The position numbers and the translations under genes were made by a program. This document shows, one piece after another, positions 7,162-15,094 of a DNA stretch of 28,432 nucleotides. The notes under the pieces were generated by a model. The model did not search any database and was not told the DNA's origin. It saw only the letters and a program-made list of their open reading frames with translations. Position 1 is the first letter of the stretch; the number at the start of each line of letters is the position of its first letter. The stretch comes from Prevotella sp. UBA4217 (GTDB lineage Bacteria > Bacteroidota > Bacteroidia > Bacteroidales > Bacteroidaceae), in the NCBI GenBank assembly GCA_002379425.1, contig DFTH01000005.1:1-28432 (forward strand). The letters are read 5' to 3'.

Positions 7162-9936
7162 ATGACACATTATAGAATATATAGAACACTCACGGGGCTT
7201 TTGCTGACGCTATTCCTCTTCCCGAGTCTCCATGCCCAGGAAGATACGCTCGCGGTATTCACAGAGAAGAACCCCCTCGTCTATGAAGACGCGTGGGACC
7301 TGTGGCCCTACTCCTTCCTCAACGACCAGGGAGAGCCCGACGGCTACAACATAGACCTGATCAGGATGCTCATGAAAGAACTGAACATCCCCTATACCAT
7401 CAGACTGAAGCCCGCCCAGGAAGCCTTCGAGGACCTGAAAGCGGGAAAGTCGGACCTGACGCTGGGACTCTCCGTGGGGTTCCACGACGACTACGGGCTC
7501 TACGGGCAGAGCGCCATCACGCTGTTCACCCAGAGCGTGGCTACGCCAGAGGGGAAGCCCATAGAGATCCGCAACTTCCACGACCTGGGCAAAGACGGCG
7601 TGAGCGTGATCGTCAATGCCAACAGCCTGTGCTACCACCTGATGGTCGATTACGGCTGGGAGAAGAACGCCTCACCCACCACCGACCTGAGGGACGCCGT
7701 CAAGCGCGTGAGCACGACGGAGGAGGGACAGATCGTATGGAACACCCTCTCGCTGAAATGGCTCATCGACCGCTACCACATCGACAACCTGGAACTGACG
7801 CCCGTGAACATGCCCCACGGCGAGTACAGGTTTATGGCACAGAGCCAGCAACTGCTCAACAAACTCGATGCCACCTACAAAGAACTCTACACGGCGGAAC
7901 GCATACAGCCGCTCCAGGACAAATGGTTCTACCCCGAACTCCAGAAGCCCACGGCTCCGTCGTGGACAGGCTATGCACTGGCTGGCGCAGGACTGCTGCT
8001 GCTGATCGCCCTGTTCTATGCCATCACCTACCGCCTGCAGAACCAAAGGCTTACCAAGGTCAACAACAAGCGCAACCGCCGGCTGGCCCTCATCCTGGAG
8101 ACAAGCAGCGTGCGCCTCTGGACATATAATGTCGAGTCGAACACCTTTGACTGGCGAAATGAGAACGGCCAGGTCAGTTACACCTACACCATGGAAGAGT
8201 TTGCACAGCGATATACGCCAAGCGACTTTGACAGGCTGAAGGAAGCACTCGACGAACTCGCCGCGTCAGAATACGACCCAGAGAAAGGCGAAAGACAACT
8301 GACACTGGAACTCAAGGCCAGGGACAATGAGGACGGAGACAGCGAACTGCTCGACTTCATCATCACCCTCTCCGTGCTGCGACGCGACAAGGAAGGCAAG
8401 CCCACCGTGATTATCGGTACGAAGAAGAATATCACCAAGGAAAAGTACCAACAACGCCTCGACGAAGAACGGACACTGCGCTACTGGTCGATCTTCTACA
8501 CACCAGTGGTGGGCATCCTGCTCTTCGACAAGGAGGGGAAGTTGCAGAATATCAACCCGAAAGCCTGCGAACTGTTCAACTGCGACCCCGAGGAGGTCAT
8601 CGACAAGCGAGTCCCCATGACAGACTTCTTCGACATCCGCGGGAAAGAAGACAGCCTGGACGGCATCCACGATACACAGGTCAAGGGATCAATAGCATAC
8701 GAATACCAACTGATGACCGTCAAGGACGATGCCGGTGAGCAAACAGGTACTTTCGCCACCTGCATCGAACGGACATCAGCCATCAGCGAACGGGAGGCCC
8801 AAAAGCAACAGACGGCCCGCATGGAAGAGGTCAAGGCTATCCTGAAGGAATACGACAACGACATCGACAGCGTACTGAAGGAGAGCGACATACGGCTCAT
8901 CAACTACTCCCCCGAATCGCATCTGCTGACTATCTACCAGAGTGTCGGACAGATACAGTATGCCCTCACCCAGACCCGATGCATGTCGCTCGTCGATGAC
9001 CGGTCGAAGAAACTGACCATGCGCACGCTCAGCATCCTGGACGATGCCACCGACAGAGAGTTCAACATCAGCCTCAGGACCACCCTGCGCGTGAAGAACG
9101 GACTGCCCCTGTACCTGAGGTTCTACCTGAAGCCGACCTACGACAAGGAAGGACAAGTGACAGGATACAGTGGAATGCTGCGCGACGAGACGGAAATAAT
9201 GGAGATGAAACGCCAGATGACCGTGGCAAGCGACAAGGTACAGGAAGTGGAGAACACGAAGAACATGTTCGTCAAGAACATGGTGCAGGAAATCCGTAAG
9301 CCGATGCAGGCTATCATAGACTATGTGGAGCAACTCGACATGGAAAGGCCCAACATGAACGAGGGCGCCATGAGACAAGGCATCCTCGACAATGCAGACT
9401 ATCTGCTGCACCTGATAGACAATATCCTCTACCTCTCGCGGCTCGAAGCCCACATGGTAGATATCAACAAGCAGCCCCGCGACTTCGCAGGGATCTTCGA
9501 GGCGCAATGCAAGGAGGGATGGCAGAGATACCAGAATGCCAACACGCAATACGTGGTGGAGAATCCCTATTCGCAACTCGTGGTCGATATCGACGCCGAC
9601 AACCTCGGACATGCCTTCAAGCAGATTGCCGCCAATGCCGCCCAGCACACCAGGAGCGGCATCGTACGCGCACGCTATGACTATATCGGGCGCCGACTGG
9701 TCGTGTCCTTCGACGATACAGGAGAAGGTATCCCCAAGGAGGAACTGGAACGGTTGAACGCCATGGAAACAAGCGAGACGAACAACACGAAGGGGTTAGG
9801 ACTGGCCATCACCAAGGAACTGGTGCGGCAGATGGGAGGTACCGTCGAGATCAGCAGCGAGGAGGACTCCGGCACCACCGTGTATATCACGATACCGTGC
9901 CACGCCTCGGTCATTAAACGGAAAAAACTGGCATAG
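7162..9936 (+). CDS. SBP-type sensor histidine kinase homologue lacking the phosphoacceptor His (pseudokinase)
   Basis: The 924-aa protein has a signal peptide (about 1-25, ending LHA), a periplasmic bacterial solute-binding family 3 domain (about 27-262; FLNDQGEPDGYNIDLIRMLM), one membrane segment (about 270-290; ALAGAGLLLLIALFYAITY), a PAS-like region (about 305-690) and a HisKA/HATPase_c module. In the H-box the usual SHEIRTP reads VQEIRKP: Gln709 (codon CAG, 9286-9288) replaces the phosphoacceptor His. The ATPase part keeps N825 (AANAAQHT), D852 in DDTGEGIP and GLGLAI at 878-883, but has lost a recognisable F-box. It should bind ATP yet cannot autophosphorylate in the normal way. There is no receiver and no HTH domain. 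Two bases separate it from the second kinase, a clear paralogue. A TTG two codons upstream was not chosen as start. Confidence 0.9.
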   Translation: MTHYRIYRTLTGLLLTLFLFPSLHAQEDTLAVFTEKNPLVYEDAWDLWPYSFLNDQGEPDGYNIDLIRMLMKELNIPYTIRLKPAQEAFEDLKAGKSDLTLGLSVGFHDDYGLYGQSAITLFTQSVATPEGKPIEIRNFHDLGKDGVSVIVNANSLCYHLMVDYGWEKNASPTTDLRDAVKRVSTTEEGQIVWNTLSLKWLIDRYHIDNLELTPVNMPHGEYRFMAQSQQLLNKLDATYKELYTAERIQPLQDKWFYPELQKPTAPSWTGYALAGAGLLLLIALFYAITYRLQNQRLTKVNNKRNRRLALILETSSVRLWTYNVESNTFDWRNENGQVSYTYTMEEFAQRYTPSDFDRLKEALDELAASEYDPEKGERQLTLELKARDNEDGDSELLDFIITLSVLRRDKEGKPTVIIGTKKNITKEKYQQRLDEERTLRYWSIFYTPVVGILLFDKEGKLQNINPKACELFNCDPEEVIDKRVPMTDFFDIRGKEDSLDGIHDTQVKGSIAYEYQLMTVKDDAGEQTGTFATCIERTSAISEREAQKQQTARMEEVKAILKEYDNDIDSVLKESDIRLINYSPESHLLTIYQSVGQIQYALTQTRCMSLVDDRSKKLTMRTLSILDDATDREFNISLRTTLRVKNGLPLYLRFYLKPTYDKEGQVTGYSGMLRDETEIMEMKRQMTVASDKVQEVENTKNMFVKNMVQEIRKPMQAIIDYVEQLDMERPNMNEGAMRQGILDNADYLLHLIDNILYLSRLEAHMVDINKQPRDFAGIFEAQCKEGWQRYQNANTQYVVENPYSQLVVDIDADNLGHAFKQIAANAAQHTRSGIVRARYDYIGRRLVVSFDDTGEGIPKEELERLNAMETSETNNTKGLGLAITKELVRQMGGTVEISSEEDSGTTVYITIPCHASVIKRKKLA

Positions 9937-9938
9937 AC

Positions 9939-12728
9939 ATGAAGAGACTCCTATACATATTGATCATTGCGGCACTGAGCATCGGAACGACGAAGGCCCA
10001 GTCGCTGAGCGACAGATATAACGAGAATCATCCGCTCGTGATGGTCTGCGACTGGGACAAGCCCCCCTACGAGTTTCTCAACGACAAGGGCGAGCCCGCC
10101 GGCAGCAACGTCGATATCATGCGGGCCGTGGCGGAAAACCTGGGCATACCCATCAAGTTCGTCATGAAGGAATGGAGCATCGCCACCAAGACCTTTGAGC
10201 GGGGCGACGCGGACATCATCGTTGCCAACGTGCGGCGCTACAAGAATAAGAAAAGCCCGTTCATCGGCACGGAGAACACGATCAACTACTACCGCATCAG
10301 GGCCGCCATGGTAGCCGACTCGACCACCCGACTCTCCCTGAAGGTGCTGGAGAGCGAAGGAGCAGTCTTCAAACCAGGAGAGTTCGCCTCCATCTATCTG
10401 ATGGAGAGAGACAGTTTCGACACCCACCGCATAGAGTTCCAGACGCCAAAGGTCGCCCTGATGGGGCTCCTCAACGGCGACTATAAGTATTTTATCTGGG
10501 GAGAAGAACCGCTGAAATGGAAGATCAAGGAACTGAACCTGCAGGGTATCACCCTCGTGGATGCAGGCATACCTATCTCCGACCATCGTGTCTTCGGACG
10601 TGACAAGGAACTGATAACAGCCATCGACGACCAGTACTCCCGACTGAAGCAGCGGGGCGAGGTGGCCACCATCCAGGAGCACTGGCTCCACCCGGAACGG
10701 GAAACGGTCAGGACCTCCTATACAGGCATCTATATCGCCATCTCCATCCTCCTGCTGGCTGTTCTGCTCTATCTGCTGAACCGCCTGGCCAAGAAGCATG
10801 TGGTCAGTGCTACGCGCAAGTCAAGGGAGTTGAGCGAGATGATGCTCCAGGCACTCCACATGGGCAACTTCATCATCATAGAGTATGATATCCATAACGA
10901 CCGCGTCACCAACAACTATGGCCATATCCTGCCCGACGAGGGAATGCCGCTGGAGGAGTTCATCCAACGCGTCCACCCGGACCAGCGCCAGGAGTTCCGC
11001 CAACGTTCGAAGGCACTGATCGACGGACGGGAACGGCACTTTGAACTCGACAAGCGATGGAATGCGGGAACGGATGAAGACCTCAGATGGTTTAACTTCC
11101 AGGGCCATGCCATCGTGGAGTTCGACGAGAACGGCCGTCCGGCCTATATCGTCAATGCCATCCACGACGTCACCCAGGAGATGGATGAGGACAAGGCGGC
11201 TCGCTATCTTATTAATAAATATGAGACACTGGTTAACATCCCGCTCGCAGCCATGTCGTTCTACAACAAGGATGGATTCCTGATCAACCTGAACGATAAC
11301 ATGCGGGCACTCTGCGGGATGGACCACAGTGCCGATGCCTGCCGCTACTGGGAGACCGTCTCCATATTCGACATACCTCTCTTCCACAATATCATCACGC
11401 CAAATGACAGGGAAGACCTGCATCTATGCCAGCACATGTACTACCCGGACTTAGGCATCGACCGATATATCGAGTGCCATATCAGTCCGCTGTTCAATGC
11501 CGATGGCGACATTACCAACTACCTCGTCATCGCGCTGGATATCACCGACAGGCAGAAACAGGCGCACCTGATGTATCAGATGAAACGGGAAGAAAAGAAG
11601 ACTGAGGAACTGATTGCCCTCCGTGGAGAACGGCTCAGCAACATGCTCAGAGACAGTGACAGGCATATCGTACGCAGTGATATCCTATCGCAGACCATCA
11701 AATTCTACCGCTCGCCGAGAACACCTGAGTTCGTCTATAGTGTTGAAGACTTTACAGAGGTACTTGAAGAAAACGACAAGGCACTATTCCTTAAGGTCAT
11801 CAACGACACAACCACCCGTGAACCTCAGAGCATCACCGTGCATGTGAGCCAGAAGTCGAAAACTCATGCAGGAGTTATCCTTGGCATCACACTGAAGCCC
11901 ATCCTGAACCAGTTGGGACAGATTGTCGGGCACGATGGCATCGCCACGAACATTACTGAACTACATGACACGCGCCTGGCACTGCAACAGGAGGTGAAAC
12001 GTGCTGAAGAAAGTGTTCGCAAGAAGAGCGGATTCATGGCCTCCATGACGCATGAGTTGCGCACCCCGCTGAATGCCATTGTCGGCTTCACAGGTGTACT
12101 TGAAGCCCTTGGCGACACCCCTGACCGTGGGGAGTACGTACGTATCATCCGCAACTCGAGCGATATGCTACAGCGGCTCATCAACGATATCATCGAAGCC
12201 TCATCGATCACGGAAGGTGCTTTCAGCATCCAACCGGTCGAGGTTGATTTCGCTGAGATCTTCAACGATATCTGCATCACCCTGGAGCAACGAGTACAGA
12301 ACCCAGCCGTGAAATTCCTGAAAGAGAATCCTTACGACCACTTCCTGACCACCCTCGATGTAGAGCGCGTCCAACAGGTACTCACCAACTTTGTCACCAA
12401 TGCCGTGAAGTTCACCAAGGAAGGGCATATCAAAGTGGGCTACTGCTATAAAAGACTACAAGATGACCATGAGGGATCAGAGGAAGGCTTATACTGCTAT
12501 TGCGAAGATACCGGTGCGGGTATCCCTCCAGAGAAGCAGAAGATCGTGTTTGAACGCTTCGTGAAACTCGATGAGTTTGTACAAGGCACAGGCATGGGAC
12601 TGGCTATCAGCAAGTCGATCGTGGAGCGTTGCGGCGGAGAGATCGGCCTGACAAGTGAGGGTGAAGGGAAGGGCACCACGTTCTGGTTCTGGATTCCCTG
12701 CGAACGCAGGCTGACATCCGTCACTTGA
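9939..12728 (+). CDS. SBP-type sensor histidine kinase, catalytically complete
   Basis: The 929-aa product has a signal peptide (about 1-20), a solute-binding family 3 sensor (about 28-250; YEFLNDKGEPAGSNVDIMRAVA), a membrane segment (about 260-282), PAS-like domains (about 300-420, 435-550, 590-680) and an orthodox HisKA/HATPase_c core: His705 in MTHELRTPLNAI, N821 in NFVTNAVKFT, D857 in CEDTGAGIP, F-box VFERFVKLDE and GTGMGLAI. It should sense a small periplasmic ligand and phosphorylate a response regulator. No receiver, AraC-type HTH or separate regulator is present, unlike the hybrid one-protein systems usual in this phylum. It is cotranscribed with the His-less paralogue, with which it may form heterodimers. 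Its 3' end overlaps the convergent phosphatase gene by 8 bases. Confidence 0.93.
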   Translation: MKRLLYILIIAALSIGTTKAQSLSDRYNENHPLVMVCDWDKPPYEFLNDKGEPAGSNVDIMRAVAENLGIPIKFVMKEWSIATKTFERGDADIIVANVRRYKNKKSPFIGTENTINYYRIRAAMVADSTTRLSLKVLESEGAVFKPGEFASIYLMERDSFDTHRIEFQTPKVALMGLLNGDYKYFIWGEEPLKWKIKELNLQGITLVDAGIPISDHRVFGRDKELITAIDDQYSRLKQRGEVATIQEHWLHPERETVRTSYTGIYIAISILLLAVLLYLLNRLAKKHVVSATRKSRELSEMMLQALHMGNFIIIEYDIHNDRVTNNYGHILPDEGMPLEEFIQRVHPDQRQEFRQRSKALIDGRERHFELDKRWNAGTDEDLRWFNFQGHAIVEFDENGRPAYIVNAIHDVTQEMDEDKAARYLINKYETLVNIPLAAMSFYNKDGFLINLNDNMRALCGMDHSADACRYWETVSIFDIPLFHNIITPNDREDLHLCQHMYYPDLGIDRYIECHISPLFNADGDITNYLVIALDITDRQKQAHLMYQMKREEKKTEELIALRGERLSNMLRDSDRHIVRSDILSQTIKFYRSPRTPEFVYSVEDFTEVLEENDKALFLKVINDTTTREPQSITVHVSQKSKTHAGVILGITLKPILNQLGQIVGHDGIATNITELHDTRLALQQEVKRAEESVRKKSGFMASMTHELRTPLNAIVGFTGVLEALGDTPDRGEYVRIIRNSSDMLQRLINDIIEASSITEGAFSIQPVEVDFAEIFNDICITLEQRVQNPAVKFLKENPYDHFLTTLDVERVQQVLTNFVTNAVKFTKEGHIKVGYCYKRLQDDHEGSEEGLYCYCEDTGAGIPPEKQKIVFERFVKLDEFVQGTGMGLAISKSIVERCGGEIGLTSEGEGKGTTFWFWIPCERRLTSVT

Positions 12729-14565
12729 TGTAGAGGCAGAACACCGAAAGGTCGTCACTGGGAGCCGTGCCCTCCTCATGGAGTTTCACTTCCTTTAGAA
12801 GCAACTTCACTGTCTGCTCGGCATTCTCAAAACGATTCCACTCCAGCACTTCCAACATGTGGGCCTCACCAAACTGCTCCTGGCGGACGTTCTCCGCCTC
12901 GGTCAGACCGTCGGTATAGATGATCAGGGGCTTAAAGAGGATGCTGCTCACATGACCGCCCACGAACTGGAAGCCCGGCCATAGTCCGATGACCACATTC
13001 GTCTCCGTCTCCATCAACGAGGGGCGCTGCATATCAATCATGACAGGAGGGTTATGCCCACAGTTACAATAGTCAAGACTTCCTGAAGCGAGGTCGATTA
13101 CCCCTATAAACATGGTGACAAACGTACCACTCTCGTTGTCTTCTGCCAGGGTATCATTCAGCCGGGTGGCAATATCGGTGGGCGAGAAGCCATCCTTGGC
13201 AAAGGTCCGGAACAGGTTGACGACGACGGTCATCGTCATTGCAGCCGGCACGCCCTTTCCACTCACATCTCCCACACAGAAACAGAGGCGGTCGCCTGCA
13301 AGGATATAGTCGTAGAGGTCGCCCCCCACCTCACGGGCTGGAATCATGGCCGCATAGAGGTCGATATCCTGGCGCTCAGGAAAGGCCGGGAACGTATTGG
13401 GCACCATATTCATCTGGATATCACGTGCGATACGCAGTTCACTGGCATAGCGCTCCTTTTCCGTGGTAGTCTCCTCCAGTTGGTCGTAGGCTTTCCTTAA
13501 CTGCTTGAGTTGCTGGCGACGGCGATACAGATAGAACGAAAGGAAGAAGATAGTGATCAGGGCGACGACGCCCACCATGGCCATCATGACGTGGTGCGTG
13601 CGCTCACGGCTCTGCTGAGCCTCCATCTCCGCCCGGGCCACACCCAGTTGCATGGCATACTCGGAGGTATGCTGGCGGATACTGGCCGTATTCAAGGAGT
13701 CGGTCACCTTCTTATACTCACGATAGGTCTGGTATGCTTCCTGATAATTGCCAAGCAATGCGTATGCCTCTGACACGAAGGGCAGTCTGTTCAAAACGCT
13801 ATTAATCTGCTGGGCTTCCTTCAAGGCCTCCTCATAATGTCCGTTGACCTTGGCATGGTAGAATCTGACAATACCTGTCAGTCCCCCGTTCTGCTGTGTC
13901 TTCTCACGCTGTTCAGCCCATTGCTTATATGCCTCATTAAACCGTTTGACATCATCAGGCCCCTTGATCTGCTTGGCAATGGCCACGCAGAAGTAGCCCA
14001 AGGCCACCTGCTTGTGGATCGGATTGAGATTGGGCTCAGCCAGAGCCTTCTCGGCATACTCCACGACCTTGGCATAGTCATGGTTGTTCTCAGCAATCTT
14101 CGCCAGCCCGACATAGTCAGCGGCAGCACTCTCGTCGGGGAAGTAGCGGTGCATATACTCGATACACTTCAGATAACCCTGCTCCGCCAGGACAATCTGC
14201 CCCAGCGAACTCATCATGGAGGCATTGGCACTGGTGGCCGAATACATGCCGAATTTACTATCGTGCTTCTCAGCATGGGCCAGTTCCTCCTTCGCCAGTT
14301 CCAACCCTTTCTCACGTCCCAACTTCCTAAAGGCGTATAATGCCTTGTTGCTCCATGCCCGGTAGAAATTACGGTCGTCACCTGCCTTCTCTGACAGGTC
14401 CATCAGCCGATCGACAGCCGACATAAACTGCTCTACACTATCCGTCTGGTAGTAACTGTACATGCGCTGGCGCTCTTTCTCGATTTCCTCCTCAATCGTC
14501 GCCGCAAACAGAGGAAAGGGCAGCAACAGGCATATAAAGCAAAGCAAAATCCTGACTTTCTGCAT
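12721..14565 (-). CDS. Membrane-anchored SpoIIE/RsbU-type PP2C phosphatase with periplasmic TPR-like domain
   Basis: The 614-aa product has a signal peptide (MQKVRILLCFICLLLPFPLFA), an alpha-helical TPR-like region (about 25-310; for example HDYAKVVEYAEKALAEPNLNP), one membrane segment (about 325-347; MMAMVGVVALITIFFLSFYL), a short coiled coil (about 350-385) and a SpoIIE-type PP2C domain (about 390-614). The metal-binding acidic residues are present: EVGGDLYD, GDVSGKG (around 432), YTDGLTEA (around 548) and the terminal PSDDLSVF. Such phosphatases remove phosphate from a Ser on a STAS anti-sigma antagonist and so start partner switching; a STAS protein is encoded 4 kb away at 18476. ATG 14565 was chosen because it begins the signal peptide and follows a promoter box; the frame stays open upstream to 14691 without support. 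The 3' end overlaps the second kinase gene. Confidence 0.93.
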   Translation of the reverse strand: MQKVRILLCFICLLLPFPLFAATIEEEIEKERQRMYSYYQTDSVEQFMSAVDRLMDLSEKAGDDRNFYRAWSNKALYAFRKLGREKGLELAKEELAHAEKHDSKFGMYSATSANASMMSSLGQIVLAEQGYLKCIEYMHRYFPDESAAADYVGLAKIAENNHDYAKVVEYAEKALAEPNLNPIHKQVALGYFCVAIAKQIKGPDDVKRFNEAYKQWAEQREKTQQNGGLTGIVRFYHAKVNGHYEEALKEAQQINSVLNRLPFVSEAYALLGNYQEAYQTYREYKKVTDSLNTASIRQHTSEYAMQLGVARAEMEAQQSRERTHHVMMAMVGVVALITIFFLSFYLYRRRQQLKQLRKAYDQLEETTTEKERYASELRIARDIQMNMVPNTFPAFPERQDIDLYAAMIPAREVGGDLYDYILAGDRLCFCVGDVSGKGVPAAMTMTVVVNLFRTFAKDGFSPTDIATRLNDTLAEDNESGTFVTMFIGVIDLASGSLDYCNCGHNPPVMIDMQRPSLMETETNVVIGLWPGFQFVGGHVSSILFKPLIIYTDGLTEAENVRQEQFGEAHMLEVLEWNRFENAEQTVKLLLKEVKLHEEGTAPSDDLSVFCLYIK

Positions 14566-14587
14566 CGTAGTGATATGATTGACAACG

Positions 14588-14595
14588 CAAAGATA
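14588..14595 (-). promoter_or_regulatory. Promoter -7 box of the SpoIIE-like gene
   Basis: CAAAGATA on the plus strand reads TATCTTTG on the minus strand, 22 bases ahead of the start codon, giving a leader of about 15 bases. No convincing TTTG box is seen upstream. Confidence 0.55.
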
Positions 14596-14629
14596 CGAGA
14601 AAAACCTGACAAAATGCCTCCTTGGGAAT

Positions 14630-14640
14630 ACAATAATTGT
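14630..14640. promoter_or_regulatory. Small palindrome between divergent promoters
   Basis: ACAAT-A-ATTGT is a perfect 11-bp palindrome lying between the SpoIIE promoter and that of the metal-related genes, about 40 bases upstream of the latter. It could be a repressor site, for example for a metal regulator, but such short AT-rich palindromes arise by chance. Confidence 0.2.
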
Positions 14641-14680
14641 TAAAAAGCATGGCTTCCATTCATAATTCCGCAATAATCTG

Positions 14681-14688
14681 TATCTTTG
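14681..14688 (+). promoter_or_regulatory. Promoter -7 box of the Cys/His-rich gene and TonB receptor
   Basis: TATCTTTG is followed by CAATCAGAA and then ATG 14698. With the usual distance from box to start, the leader is at most about 8 bases, so the mRNA may be nearly leaderless. Confidence 0.6.
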
Positions 14689-14697
14689 CAATCAGAA

Positions 14698-15051
14698 ATG
14701 AAGGCAAAGACTAAAAGGACACTATCAGCATGGCTCTTATTATCGGTATTCGTATCGATGATGCTCGTCACTGGCCTTCACAGGCACCAGCCTGTGGCCG
14801 AGACGACCACTGATTGTGTAGATTGTGCCCATCACGTGCACCACGGCCATCTGACATCGGCCTCCGCCAGTCTTCACGAGTGTCTGCTTTGCCAGTTTAT
14901 CGGCTTTAGTTATCTTGCGGCAGCGACACTGATCATCGCCCTGCCCTTTTGTACCACTCCGGCCACCGTCTTCACCCAGGCTTCTTTCTGCAGCCAGAAT
15001 GTCGGGAACCGCCAATCTACCCGTGCCCCACCCTACGTCTTGAAAGATTAA
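14698..15051 (+). CDS. Small Cys/His-rich membrane protein, probably metal-binding
   Basis: I do not recognise a named family with confidence. The 117-aa product has a hydrophobic segment at about 9-27 and another at about 67-84, with a potential metal-binding loop between them: H28-x-H30, C40-x-x-C43, then H45, H46, H48, H49, H51, and H60-E61-C62-x-x-C65. The C-terminus is short and polar and ends VLKD. It is the first gene of an operon with a TonB receptor that carries a His-rich loop, 43 bases downstream, which suggests a role in handling zinc or a similar transition metal: binding, sensing or delivery. ATG 14698 was preferred over TTG 14686, which overlaps the promoter box. The stop codon lies in a 14-nt repeat and inside an inverted repeat. 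Confidence 0.7.
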   Translation: MKAKTKRTLSAWLLLSVFVSMMLVTGLHRHQPVAETTTDCVDCAHHVHHGHLTSASASLHECLLCQFIGFSYLAAATLIIALPFCTTPATVFTQASFCSQNVGNRQSTRAPPYVLKD

Positions 15052-15089
15052 GCATTGAAGATTAAACATTAATCATTATTCAAGACGTA
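15034..15089 (+). repeat. Inverted repeat plus 14-nt tandem repeat across the gene junction
   Basis: TACGTCTTGAA (15034-15044) and TTCAAGACGTA (15079-15089) are perfect 11-bp complements enclosing the upstream stop codon and ending 5 bases before the receptor ATG. Inside lie two 14-nt units, AAAGATTAAGCATT (15043-15056) and GAAGATTAAACATT (15057-15070). The hairpin could affect translation of the receptor or its coupling to the small gene. Confidence 0.75.
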
Positions 15090-15094
15090 ACAGA

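Noticed and set aside
14566..14691. N-terminal extension of the SpoIIE-like protein by 42 residues from a TTG codon
   Set aside because: It runs through the promoter box TATCTTTG and would place the clear signal peptide inside the protein.
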